Origin: Acidobacteriota bacterium
Lineage (GTDB): Bacteria; Acidobacteriota; Terriglobia; Acidiferrales; UBA7541
NCBI GenBank assembly: GCA_013289715.1
Contig: JABCZJ010000012.1
Span: 1-64,000, forward strand
Length of the DNA: 64,000 bases
Direction: 5' to 3'
The first letter of the stretch is position 1. Every line of letters begins with the position of its first letter. Below, one piece after another: positions 15,530 to 24,976 of the stretch. Position numbers and translations under genes: made by a program. Under the pieces are notes generated by a model. That model had not been told where the DNA came from. It did no database searches and saw only the letters and a list, made by a program, of their open reading frames with translations.

Positions 15530-16813
15530 TCAGCGGGTGGGTACATCAGCGGGTCTGGCTTTCAAACTACTCAATTGATCGAGAACTTTCTGCCAAGCTT
15601 CCGGATTTTTCTTAGTTGCGAATTCCTTATCTGGGTCAGCGTAATAGGCGAGAATGTTCAGACGTAGAGCTTGCGAAATTGGTTTGCCGCTCGTGTTGTC
15701 CAGCAGCTTTGCGTAGGTTTCATCTGTCAGTCGGTAGTCTGCTGGTCCCGTGATTCCTCCGGTGTCGAGGTTGTCGTTTGGCAATTGGAGTCTGCCTCCC
15801 TGTTGAGCAAGCAGCAACGCCCGATAGTGGTCCAGCGTTTCGTTGAAACTGTGCATATACATTTGTTCCACATCCGGCGGGGGCGGCTTGAACGCGAGCG
15901 CTTTGAATGGACCGATTTTCGGCACCAGGCGCAGGATGACAGCTTTGAAGCGCGCGAAGAAACCGGGCTTTTCGTAAACATCGCCCCAATCCTTGCGATA
16001 ACCGGAATTTGAAATATTGTAAACGAATTTCGTCTTGGTCTCACTCGGGTCGCTGTGCTGGATCTCATTTCTCTTTAGATGCCATGCGACCTTGGTGGTG
16101 CGCGGAATAACGGTTGAGACGGCGTGACGATAGCTGCCAATTGCCAGATCCACGCTAAAAAAGATTTTGGACATTTCTAGGGAATAATTTTTTGCGAACG
16201 CTCTTTCCAAAACCGGTTTGGAGACCTCGAATCCGATAAAGTCATGATAGCCCTTGGGCGCGTAATGTCCCTTGGCTACCTGGTCCACGTCAAAACCAAA
16301 CTCCACTTTCATGTGGGCCGAGGGCTGGTCTTCGTAGGTAACGACGGGTCCATATTCTTTCTCCAGATGGGGATACATGATTGCAACGGCACGGTTGGTT
16401 GCCAGCGGGTGGCCCGAGGTGTCCGCAGCATAGTGCGCCAATGCGCCGAGGGCGAAAGCGTATTCGTTCAGATTTTTGGATTCTTCGATTAGGGCGAGTA
16501 CAAAATCACCGCTGCGGACATAGTGCGTCAGGTCGCTGAAGAATTTGTTGCCAAAAGGGTAGTAACCCATGTCCTGAATAATCGCGCCGCCGTAAACGTA
16601 TGCGTGAGCCTGGAGCAGTTCGTCAGGAGTCGCGCTCGGGAAGCGCTTGAGCAGCGTGGGCACGATGTCGTCTTTCCATGCGGCGTCGATTATGGCTTCA
16701 TGTGTCAGAACAGAGTAACCCGCACAGACGGAGGCGCAACATATTGCGATGATCAAAACGAAAACTGGATACGGAGATGGCATGAATTGAGCGGAGCGAT
16801 TTTGAGCCGTCAT
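15530..16813 (-). CDS. Zinc-dependent phospholipase C-like secreted protein
   Basis: This 427-residue protein has an export signal (PYPVFVLIIAICCASVCAGYS) and then the layout of the zinc-dependent phospholipase C family (S1/P1 nuclease-like helical fold). Likely metal ligands are His in YSVLTHEAIIDAAW, in LTHYVRSGDF, and in ALGALAHYAADTSGHP, the last matching the conserved H-x3-D motif. Later parts (MYMHSFNETLDHYRALL, LNILAYYADPDKEFATKK) are helical and match acidobacterial homologues as I remember them. Translation may start at 16813 (ATG) or at the in-frame ATG at 16783; both leave the signal peptide. It seems to be a single gene. Whether it cleaves phospholipids is inferred from the family. 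Confidence 0.8.
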   Translation of the reverse strand: MTAQNRSAQFMPSPYPVFVLIIAICCASVCAGYSVLTHEAIIDAAWKDDIVPTLLKRFPSATPDELLQAHAYVYGGAIIQDMGYYPFGNKFFSDLTHYVRSGDFVLALIEESKNLNEYAFALGALAHYAADTSGHPLATNRAVAIMYPHLEKEYGPVVTYEDQPSAHMKVEFGFDVDQVAKGHYAPKGYHDFIGFEVSKPVLERAFAKNYSLEMSKIFFSVDLAIGSYRHAVSTVIPRTTKVAWHLKRNEIQHSDPSETKTKFVYNISNSGYRKDWGDVYEKPGFFARFKAVILRLVPKIGPFKALAFKPPPPDVEQMYMHSFNETLDHYRALLLAQQGGRLQLPNDNLDTGGITGPADYRLTDETYAKLLDNTSGKPISQALRLNILAYYADPDKEFATKKNPEAWQKVLDQLSSLKARPADVPTR

Positions 16814-16847
16814 CTCCGCGGATTATAACAAAGCTCGCGTATCGCAG

Positions 16848-17249
16848 GTGAACCGGCCTACCTTACCCAAGCCCCTCCTCTATCTCAGGCTCTACTTCAC
16901 GGCTTACCGCGATCGTTACTATGATCTGCTCCAGCGGGTTCGCACGGACGGTGTTGGGGAAGAATGGCTCAGCTTTTTTCTTGAAGGCACGGAGATCACG
17001 GCGCGCCAGGCGGCCAATGCGGCGGTTCAGATTCTTCACCTATTCGAAGCTGATCGAAAGAAGATCCACTCGCTGGGTCGCAATACCGCATCGGCTCTAC
17101 GCGTCCGCGAGTTCATGCAAGAGCACCCTCTCATCAAAATTGGCCCGATGGCCAAGGTCCTTAAGCTGTCGGTTCCCACTGTTACCGCCGCGCTGGGCCA
17201 CCTCACAGAGCTAGTGTTGCCCTCGGTCATGGGCCGACGATTCACCTAG
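16848..17249 (+). pseudogene. Fic-family protein C-terminal fragment
   Basis: The frame matches the region after the Fic core: PLLYLRLYFTAYRDRYYDLLQRVRTDG, EEWLSFFLEGTEITARQAANAA, then a winged-helix part (LIKIGPMAKVLKLSVPTVTAALGHL). The catalytic Fic domain with its HxFx(D/E)GNxR motif is absent upstream. The end also fails: after the winged helix the expected LGIVxExTGRxR segment degrades to LVLPSVMGRRFT and a stop, which looks like a frameshift. The apparent GTG at 16848 is only the first start-like codon of an open stretch. This is a dead fragment of a protein that would have AMPylated or otherwise modified targets. It lies 54 bases from a tRNA gene. Confidence 0.8.
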
Positions 17250-17303
17250 TCGCGCTCAACTGAGTTGGTGCCAGTGAGAGTGAATTGAAAACAAAGAAGT
17301 AAA

Positions 17304-17380
17304 TGGTCGGGGCGTGGAGATTTGAACTCCAGACCTCCTGCGCCCAAGGCAGGCGCGCTACCAGGCTGCGCTACGCCCCG
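17304..17380 (-). tRNA. tRNA-Pro (anticodon TGG)
   Basis: Read on the minus strand, the cloverleaf is complete. Acceptor arms are CGGGGCG (17374-17380) and CGCCCCG (17308-17314). The D-arm contains AGCGCAGCCTGGTAGCGC. The anticodon arm is CCTGC-CTTGGGC-GCAGG, giving anticodon TGG for proline. The T-arm holds GTTCAAATC, and the CCA end is encoded (17304-17306). The nearby Fic fragment suggests insertions or deletions beside it. Confidence 0.95.
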
Positions 17381-17514
17381 ACATGAAGTACGCAATGATT
17401 ATAAAGCACTTCCCAACAGAATTGTTGCTCCGCCCGTCCAATTTGGCCGCCATGGAGTGAATCCCAAAACTGAGACAGTTTTGACGCACACACTCTGCAG
17501 GGAGGCAGCTGCGA

Positions 17515-18959
17515 ATGGCAACCCGCCGAGTTTGGCGACATCCGAACGGATTCAAGTGGATGGCCATCGAGCGTTTCAACAATTGCGAAAACATTGTAGC
17601 ATTTGCGAAGGAACTGGGTAGATACGGTCAATTCCTCCAGCGAGCTCCCAACCACGTCCCTCTCACTGTCCCAAAGGGGACTGCCGTGCAGGTGGTTCTG
17701 GACCGGGAAGTGAGAATTCAGAAAGTCGGACAGGCTGTCCACGGCCGGGTCGCAGAACCCGTCTATGCTTTTGACAAACTCGTGGTGCCGGTAGGAACCG
17801 AGGTTTCAGGCCAAATCACCGGGCTCGAAGGTGTTTCTGCGGGAAGGCGCACGCTTGATGCATTGAACGCCGAGTTCACTCCTGCTCGCAAAGTGCAAAT
17901 CAAATTTGACGCTCTCGAACCGAGCGACGGTCGACGCATTCCGATCCAACCCATCGTCACACCCGGTTCTGGACAGGTGATCCAGTTCGCCACCGCTGCC
18001 GATCCCGAGAAAAAAAGGGCGTAAAAGACGCTGCCTCGGAGAAGGCGGATCAAGCAAAGGAAGAAGCCAAGCGGCAATGGGACAGTGCGATGAAGCAGGT
18101 CCACGAGCCGGCCAAAATGCACAAGATCATTCGCTATGGCATCGCCCAGCTCCCCGTCCATCCGCAATTTATCGATGCCGGCAGCGTCTATTTCGCTGAA
18201 CTTGAGGAGCCGCTCGATTTTGGAAGCGAGCCTTTGACCCCGGAAATTGCGGCTTCGCTCAACGAGCCGCCGCCTCCGGGTAGCTCTGTGCACGTGCGAC
18301 TCACGACGGGGCTGAGCTCCGCGACGGCGCACGAGGGCGACGAAATCGAGGCGGTGCTAACGAGACCTCTGTTTGATGGAAACCGCCTGATTCTCGCTCA
18401 AGGAAGCCGCCTAAAAGGCGCCGTGCTGCAGGTTCGCCCAGCGCGCCGGCTGAGCCGCACGGGACAGCTTCGATTGGTGTTCCACGAGCTTGCATTGCCG
18501 GACGGCGTCGATGAAAAAGTGGAAGCCAGCTTGCAGAGCGTGCAGGCCGCCAAAGGACAGGACGTAAAGCTCGATGCAGAAGGCGGAGTTGAGGCCGACA
18601 CGCCCAAGACCCGGTATCTAACTACTGGAATCTCCGTAGGGTTGGCATTGCTATCCGCACGCGGTGATCCTGACGCGCGCAACGGCGACGTGAACGGGAA
18701 CACCAGCAGCCGGGTGGCGGGAGGCGCCGGGGGCTTCAAACTTGTCGGCATCGTGATCGGCCTCCTGGTTCACTCGCATCCGCTGGGCATGGCAATCGGC
18801 GCGTTTGGAGCGAGCATGTCGATCTATTCGGATTTCACAGCGCGCGGACGTGAGCTTGAATTCCCGAAAGACACAGCCATGGACGTCGCTATCGGGACGC
18901 GTGCCTCCACTCTTTCCCCGGACGTCCCAAAACCTGGCGATGCCAAGATTGAGCGCTAG
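17515..18959 (+). pseudogene. Exported-type protein split by -1 shift in a poly-A run
   Basis: Two frames make one product. The first (from the ATG at 17515, preceded by GGGAGG) carries LTVPKGTAVQVVLDREVRI, HGRVAEPVYAFDKLVVPVGTEV and a stop at 18024. The second holds SSVHVRLTTGLSSATAHEGDEIEAVLTRPLF and LILAQGSRLKGAVLQV, clearly the same kind of beta domain, ending at 18959. At about 18010-18016 seven A's follow GAG. Reading one A again (a -1 slip) or having eight A's joins them as EKKKGVKDAASEKADQAKEE and continues to the second frame. So this is a single gene with either a homopolymer error, a mutation, or slippage. It lacks an obvious signal peptide, so the true N-terminus is uncertain. The C-terminal part has a Gly-rich membrane-like segment (FKLVGIVIGLLVHSHPLG). 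No function is known. Confidence 0.7.
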
Positions 18960-19257
18960 TCGAGTCATTACCTTCCGAGTCGAAGGGCGAACTCAACGGG
19001 TCGGCGCGATATTGGCTGGAAATTAGCTGGGATGACTTTCAAGAGCTAAGGTGGTTTCAGAGCGGCGATGCAGACGTAACACTAGCCTGTCAGGTTCCAA
19101 CTGGAAGCGGCGCGGCGCATCGGTTGTGGGGCGGAATCACGTAAGGATCTGCCGACTGGATAGAGTTGCACCGACCAATCGGGCTGGCAGCGATAATCAG
19201 TCAAGTGGCTCGATTCGCTTAGCGAGACAGACCCGAGCGACCGCGCGGAGACGCCAC

Positions 19258-19617
19258 CTAGTCGGGTGTAGCCCCGAGATACTCGTCCCGACCCTCGAAG
19301 ATCGGTGCCAGGTTCGACATCAGAAACAAGTCGATGATCTTCTGATTCGCGTTGGCGAGTTTCAGCTTGCAATTCACTTTCTTCGCGCTTACCCAAAACC
19401 CGACAATCGTCCCCAGCCCCGAACTGTCCAGAAAACTTACATTCGTGAGATCAATCACGATGCGCTTGGATTCGGGAATCAGAGGACGAACGGTACTCTT
19501 AAGCAATTCGGCGGTACTTGAAGTAATTCGACCCGTGCAGCGTACGGTTGCGTCCGCTGCCGCCTTTTCGACATCCAGCTTCAATTGGGGGGAAGGAACA
19601 GCGCCAGTGAGAGACAT
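19258..19617 (-). CDS. STAS-domain anti-sigma factor antagonist
   Basis: This 119-residue protein is a single STAS domain like SpoIIAA/RsbV. The signature VIDLTNVSFLDSSGLGTIVGFWVSA holds the Ser that a partner kinase phosphorylates. The unphosphorylated form would bind a Ser-kinase-type anti-sigma factor and release a sigma factor. I start at the ATG at 19617, six bases after AGGAGG, rather than the GTG one codon earlier. No kinase or sigma gene is adjacent, so the partners are elsewhere. The tail (LFLMSNLAPIFEGRDEYLGATPD) is typical for the family. Confidence 0.9.
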   Translation of the reverse strand: MSLTGAVPSPQLKLDVEKAAADATVRCTGRITSSTAELLKSTVRPLIPESKRIVIDLTNVSFLDSSGLGTIVGFWVSAKKVNCKLKLANANQKIIDLFLMSNLAPIFEGRDEYLGATPD

Positions 19618-19915
19618 CACGTACCTCCTGCCATAACGGATTCACGAGGAACTGCGATGGCGCCGAGTCTAGCACAGACGTTCGAGTCTAGCGAAGATTT
19701 TCGATGCTATTCCCGCCTGCGGCATGCAGTAAAAGCATTCGATAACTCACGGATTGTCGGCCTCTCAGAAAACAGCGTGGGACCGCGACCCCATACGCTG
19801 ACTCCGAAGCGCTTGTGAGCCCGGAGGATTCAAGATAAATTCCTCCCAGAAAAAGGAATCCGCATCTGTCTTGCACTCGGTTCGCGCTTCACTTGGGAAG
19901 AGTGGAGGTCTCGCC

Positions 19916-21187
19916 ATGAAACTCCTAACGGGAGTTGCACTGGGACTGTTGCTGAGCGCAGGGACACCACTCGCGGAGCTCTCTTCCAGCGCGCCTATTC
20001 TTCGTCCGGACGCACTCCCTGCAAATCCTCAACTCAACGCTGTGCGATCGTCGGCGGAACCGGTGCTGCGTTACTTGGCCGGTTCTACTACCAAGGTTGA
20101 ACAACTTCTGGGTGAGGAAGACAAACAATTACGTCGACCGACGCTCAGCCAAACCGTCACGCGCTACGGGATTGAAGGCACGGACTTAGGCAATTCGTTC
20201 GAGCACGGCGGTCGAGTGTATTTTCTGTTTGGTGACACCGTGGGACGGTTGCGCCACGCGCTCGACACGATCGCGACAACCGATGCAGTCAATCCTGAGA
20301 GCGGCGTTCGATTGGATTTCCTCAAGTCCGGCGGCGATTATTTGACCATACAGCCGCCCGGGATCAGCATGGGAGCGTTCGAAGTGCCGGTGGCAGGCAT
20401 CAGCCTCGGCGGACAAATTTATATAGCTGTTTCGACCAACCACACCGAGGATCGTGCGACGGATCGCTCGGTGCTCACGAAATTCACGCCGCCTGCAAGT
20501 TTCCAACCGTTGCGCACGATCTCGCAGCTTCCGGCCGGGCACTTCGTCAAGTTTTCATTGCACAGCGCGCCCGGAGCCATAACTGGACTGCCTTCCGGCG
20601 GGCCGTTCATCCTCGTATGGGGTACAGGCGCATATCGTAAGAGCGACGCGTATTTGTCCATCGTGCCAGCGGCACAATTCGAAAGCGGTAAAGGGACGCG
20701 CTATTTCGCAGGTTTGGACGCGCGGAGTGCTCCGGTGTGGAGCGAGAAGGAATCGGACGCCACGGCCATCGTGCAAAACAGCACGATGGGCGATCTTTCC
20801 GTAACGCGGTGCAAGGACCTTGGATTGTGGCTTTTGACGTACGACAGTCGAGACCCGGCGCCGCGAGGCATCTTGTTCGCGTATTCCCGCACGCCCTGGG
20901 GACCGTGGAGCGAGCCCCAAATCATCTTCAATGCGGCGCGTGATGGCGCTCTTGGCAAATTTATCCACGATCCCCAGTCACATCCAGACGATGAGCTTGC
21001 CGGTCCCGTCATCGGAAAAGGCCAGGCAAATCCGCAGGCTGTTCATGGTGGAGCGTATGCGCCGTACGTCGTGGAGCGATGGACGAAGGTGCAAGGTTCC
21101 GAGCTGAGCATCTACTACGTGCTGTCTACATGGAATCCCTACGTTGTCGTACTGATGAAATCGCGAATGCAGGTCGAAGCGCGTTAG
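19916..21187 (+). CDS. DUF4185-like secreted propeller protein
   Basis: The ATG at 19916 follows AGTGGAGG and gives a signal peptide (MKLLTGVALGLLLSAGTPLAE), so the upstream in-frame ATG at 19871 is not used. The 423-residue product matches the DUF4185 type, a five-bladed propeller related to glycoside hydrolases. Visible words are GIEGTDLGNSFEHGGRVYFLFGDT near residue 85, FEVPVAGISLGGQIYIAV, FSLHSAPGAITGLPSGGPFILVWGTG, LGLWLLTYDSRDPAPRGILFAYS and GPWSEPQIIFN. It is exported and probably binds or cleaves a polysaccharide, but the catalytic residues are not defined. It is a single gene. Confidence 0.75.
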   Translation: MKLLTGVALGLLLSAGTPLAELSSSAPILRPDALPANPQLNAVRSSAEPVLRYLAGSTTKVEQLLGEEDKQLRRPTLSQTVTRYGIEGTDLGNSFEHGGRVYFLFGDTVGRLRHALDTIATTDAVNPESGVRLDFLKSGGDYLTIQPPGISMGAFEVPVAGISLGGQIYIAVSTNHTEDRATDRSVLTKFTPPASFQPLRTISQLPAGHFVKFSLHSAPGAITGLPSGGPFILVWGTGAYRKSDAYLSIVPAAQFESGKGTRYFAGLDARSAPVWSEKESDATAIVQNSTMGDLSVTRCKDLGLWLLTYDSRDPAPRGILFAYSRTPWGPWSEPQIIFNAARDGALGKFIHDPQSHPDDELAGPVIGKGQANPQAVHGGAYAPYVVERWTKVQGSELSIYYVLSTWNPYVVVLMKSRMQVEAR

Positions 21188-21396
21188 CCGACATCTGCGA
21201 TAACGCCGTTTGTCACAGGTGAGGGCGCACTGCTGATGGCCTCTGCGACACCAGAGGGCAAACGCAGCTTGACCCCGCTGAATCCTGTCACTGGCATTGA
21301 GTTCCCTTCCAAAAGACCGCCGTGACTACTGGCTGCCTTCTTATAGCCTTCAGGGCCACACGCGGAGTACCAGTTCCCTTCCCAACGCCGCGTTAG

Positions 21397-22755
21397 AGCA
21401 AGACAATATCGCCGCCCAATCGCATGCTGCTGAACGACCGGGTTAGCCAAGCGATAGGCTTCGCTCAGCGGAACCGTAATAAGGTCGGGGTTCTTTTCCT
21501 CGACTTGGATGGATTGAAACATATCAATGATTCGCTCGGCCGCCCGACAGGCGACAAACTTCTGCAGTCGATCGCCAAGCGTCTGGTGGAATGTGCGCGC
21601 GCCTCGGATACCGTAAGTCGTCAGGGCGGTGACGGGTTCGTGGTACTCCTCACGGAAGTGGCACATTCCGAAGACGCCGCCATAACGGCCAGATGAATGC
21701 TGCACGCGGTGGCCGAGGCACATTCCATTGACCTGCACGAGTTGCATGTGCCGACCAGCATCGGCGTGAGCGTCTACCCCGACGATGGATTGGACGCGGA
21801 GACGCTCATCAAGAACGCGGACACTGCGATGTATCAGGCGAAGGAAAATGGGCATCCGTGCTATCAGTTTTTCACGCCGGCCATGAACGTTCGAGCGGTG
21901 GCACGGCAATCCATTGAGGAGAGCCTGCGGCGCGCCGTGGAGCGTCAAGAGTCAAATCCGCACGATCAGCCGAAAGTCGATCTAAGAACAGGTGAGATCA
22001 CCGGCGCGGAAGCGTTAATCCGCTGGACGCATCCCGTGCGCGGGATGATCTCTCCGGCAGAATTCATTCCGGTCGCAGAGGACACCGGCCTTATTTTGCC
22101 GGTCGGCAACTGGGTCCTTCGTGAAGCATGCAGGCAAGCACGAGCCTGGCTGGACGCAGGTCTGCCCCTGACCACGATGGCGGTGAACATCTCCTCGATG
22201 GAGTTCCGCGCCGAGCATTTTCTGGGCGGAGTGTTTGCAATCCTCAACGATACAGGTTTGGATCCGAAATCTCTGGAGCTCGAGCTCACCGAAAACGTGT
22301 TGTTGAAACGCGCGGAGTCCACAGAGTCCATGCTCAAGGCGCCAAGAGCCAGCGGCATACAATTGGCCGTGGACGACTTCGGCTCCGGCTATTCCAGCCT
22401 CCGCTATCTGCGCAAATTTCCGGTGGACGCTCCGGAGATCGATCCGTCCTTCGTACGCCAGATCACCGGCACCGCCGATGAGAGCACCATCGTCACTGCG
22501 GTGATCAGCATGGGCCGAAGCCTCAAGCTGCGGGTGGTGGCCGAAGGCCTGGAAACGCAAGCGCAGCTGACACTCCCGCAAGACCAGAAATGCGACGAGG
22601 CGCAAGGCTATTATTTCAGCCGGCCGGTACCCCCTGAGCAGTTTGCCAAATTACTCAAGAACGGCGTACGCGAAGCAATTCTCACCGGAACGGCCCGCAA
22701 GACCTGCCAGCGCCGGATCGCGATTCGCTTCACAAAAACATTCCTCACCGGCTAA
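21397..22755 (+). pseudogene. GGDEF-EAL protein remnant
   Basis: The frame starts just after a TAG and lacks the sensory N-terminus. It holds GVLFLDLDGLKHINDSLG and a GGDEF motif altered to RQGGDGF. A TGA at 21694-21696 interrupts it in frame. Reading on gives TSIGVSVYPDDGLDAETLIKNADTAMYQAKE and an EAL domain (GAEALIRWTHPVRG, AVNISSMEFRAEHF, LAVDDFGSGYSSLRYL, EGLETQAQL, CDEAQGYYFSRPVP). The usual LKID motif is PEID here, so the catalytic Lys is lost, and the segment before the EAL motif (normally HYQPK) reads HDQPK. Several damaging changes at conserved sites show that it is decayed. The intact gene would have made and cleaved cyclic di-GMP. Confidence 0.88.
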
Positions 22756-22872
22756 GCATCCACGAACGGATTGTTGTTATGGCCCAGACTTGCGGCGTGT
22801 GACGGAGTGGCGCGAAAAAATGGGGTGAAAAAATGCCGGGCGTCACGGTAGCCGGGATTTGTGCGCGAACGA

Positions 22873-24684
22873 TTACTGCGACGCAGGCTCGGCTTTGAGG
22901 GATTGCTTGCTGGGAGTTGGCAGTTTGTCGGGGCGGGCAAATTCGTAAATCCCGGCGGGATCGGAAACCAGCAGGATGCGATCGGGCTCCACCAAAATTG
23001 CCACGGGCTGCAGCGCGGCGCCCTGCGGCGTCGCCACGCGGTATGTGTCCATCAAATTTCCATCGCGGTCGAAACGCAGCAGCATGTCGCCGATGGTGGC
23101 CCACACCTGCTGGCTCGCGCGATCCACGCCCAACGCGCGAATCACTGGTTTCACCGTGATATTGGGCTCGCGTTCGGTGAACTTCACGACTCCAGCAAAA
23201 CTGTTCAAGCCCTCTTGGCGGAAACCGTGGCCGAAGCGCTCGCCGTACTCGCCGTGGCCGGCACCGGGGCTTTCCACTCCGCCGCCTCCCGCGGGCCCCC
23301 CTGCATGGCCGCCCGCGAAACCGCCGGCACCGGCCGCGCCACCTGCGCCTGCAGCGCCAGCCGCGCCTTCGGCACCAAACGAATGATGTTCAAATCCGCC
23401 GAACCCACCGCCGAAGCCGGGGAAGGCTCCGGGACCAAAAACTCCCGGCGCTCCGAAGCCTCCTCCCGGTCCCCCCACGCCGAGAAGCGCGCTGAAGTCT
23501 GGACTGTTGCTAGCGCTGGAACTGGACGACGCGCCGTTGTTGCTGTTCGCCGATAATGAGCCGCTGAGGTCGGAGCCATCTGCTGAACCCGTCGCGCTGC
23601 TCGTCGTGCCGCCTGCCGCCGCATCGCTATCGCTATCTCTATCACGATTCGCCGCGCCTGGCGAGCCCGCAGAACCGCCGGGTGCCGCGCCGCCGGTGCC
23701 GCCAGGCGTTGCCGATCCGCCGCGACGGCCGCCTGCGCCATGTCCGCCGTTCACCGTGAATCCCGGGGCGCTGCTGCCGACCGAGTACATGCTGCCAAAC
23801 GAAAACGCTTCGCCCGGCGCGGCCATTCCCGAAACGCGCACGCCGAGTTGCACCTGGGAATTATCGTGACTGATATCCGGAATCAATTCCTTGGCGGAAA
23901 CTTCCGCTTCGTAGCCGGCATAGCCGAAGCGATCGTATTTTCTAAATTTGGGATCTTTCCGCGAAGTGAACGCGAAATAAATCTCGCCCGGCGCGCCACT
24001 ATAGAGCTTTCCGATATCCATGGCGTAGGCCGCCGGCGCGCTCGTCGAATAGCCAGGTGCATTTTCCGCCGAGGCGCTGATCGCCGGCACCGTGAGCTGG
24101 CTTGGATCGCTCACTGCATCGGCGATGTTGCCGAAGCTGCGCAGCAATTTGCCGTGCTCGTTCATCACGCGCACCAGATGGTCGCTGCGCAGCGTGACTA
24201 CCGCGAATTCACCGCCTGCGAGCGCGACCACGGACATCGGCGCGTTTACCGGGACGGCGGCTTCGAGCGCTCCGTCAGCCGTAAAAATTTTCACCGCGTT
24301 CGCACCGCGATCGGCAACGAAAATTCGGCCGGAGGCTGCATCACGGTCGAAATCCACCGCGTACTTGATCGCTGCGTTGGCTACCATGGCATTGGGAATT
24401 TGTCCGATGCGTCGGCCGTCCTCGCTGTAAATCCAGATGACGCTGGCCGGGACCGCCAGCACATAATAATGACCAGCGGCATCACGCTCGATGGCTTCAG
24501 CGCCGCGACCCACGTCTGGAAACACCCTGCCGCGCGCATGCAATACCGTTTGCACGCCCTGAGCTTGCGCCGAGCGATCCATGCTGGCGGAGGCGAGCGC
24601 CAACATGAACGCGCATGCCAGGACGACCGTTCTTGAGGTATATCCCTTTGTTAACCTAAAGTTTATCAACCAACGCCCCATCAC
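22873..24684 (-). CDS. Secreted NHL-like propeller with long Gly-rich insert
   Basis: This 603-residue protein has a signal peptide (TVVLACAFMLALASASMDRSAQAQ). Propeller-type blades follow: YYVLAVPASVIWIYSEDGRRIGQI, GRIFVADRGANAVKIFTADGALE and LVRVMNEHGKLLRSFGNI (about residues 70-190). Between about 313 and 485 lies a low-complexity stretch of Gly, Ala and Ser (GGRRGGSATPGGTGGAAP, GGAAGAGGFAGGHAGG). Propeller blades resume after it (VWATIGDMLLRFDRDGNLMDTY, RILLVSDPAGIYEF). It is divergent to a TonB receptor that has its own Gly-rich insert. The protein is exported, with no catalytic motif. The insert may be a flexible linker or a surface-exposed filament-like part; that is inference. Confidence 0.75.
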   Translation of the reverse strand: MMGRWLINFRLTKGYTSRTVVLACAFMLALASASMDRSAQAQGVQTVLHARGRVFPDVGRGAEAIERDAAGHYYVLAVPASVIWIYSEDGRRIGQIPNAMVANAAIKYAVDFDRDAASGRIFVADRGANAVKIFTADGALEAAVPVNAPMSVVALAGGEFAVVTLRSDHLVRVMNEHGKLLRSFGNIADAVSDPSQLTVPAISASAENAPGYSTSAPAAYAMDIGKLYSGAPGEIYFAFTSRKDPKFRKYDRFGYAGYEAEVSAKELIPDISHDNSQVQLGVRVSGMAAPGEAFSFGSMYSVGSSAPGFTVNGGHGAGGRRGGSATPGGTGGAAPGGSAGSPGAANRDRDSDSDAAAGGTTSSATGSADGSDLSGSLSANSNNGASSSSSASNSPDFSALLGVGGPGGGFGAPGVFGPGAFPGFGGGFGGFEHHSFGAEGAAGAAGAGGAAGAGGFAGGHAGGPAGGGGVESPGAGHGEYGERFGHGFRQEGLNSFAGVVKFTEREPNITVKPVIRALGVDRASQQVWATIGDMLLRFDRDGNLMDTYRVATPQGAALQPVAILVEPDRILLVSDPAGIYEFARPDKLPTPSKQSLKAEPASQ

Positions 24685-24976
24685 CCGTATTTCTCCGCGA
24701 TTTTACTAAACAGATGCAGTCGGAATTTGCATGGGTTGCCATCAGCGTTCATAATCGTTCGACTGATGGTGCTTCCCTGCCGCTGCGCCGCGCTACGTTA
24801 TCGCTAGTTCTGCTTTTCCCTGGCAAAAGTTCCGCAATTTTTTGGGAGTAGTTCCCTTCCCCTCCGATTAGCTTTGTTGAGGCCACTTATGCCCTCCCGC
24901 CGTCCGGCAAATTTGGAACTCTCGCGACATTGAAACTGAATTAGTTAGCGGCGCGGGATTTCAGATTTCACGAGAA
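24685..24976. other. Divergent promoter region
   Basis: These 292 bases separate the Gly-rich propeller gene (leftward) from the Gly-rich TonB receptor (rightward). No gene fits here, and none of the LacI-type operators seen at 35.9, 37.9 and 42.9 kb is present. Both promoters must lie here, but I could not pick a single convincing pair of boxes. Confidence 0.5.

Noticed and set aside
21184..21396. Minus-strand tail with words such as GNWYSACGPEGYKK and GVKLRLPSGVAEAISSAP
   Set aside because: It reads somewhat like protein, but the only start lies inside the GGDEF remnant on the other strand and no family is recognised. It is kept only as a note.
23740..24636. A 298-codon plus-strand frame antisense to the Gly-rich propeller
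   Set aside because: The opposite strand has a signal peptide and propeller blades; this one has no pattern.
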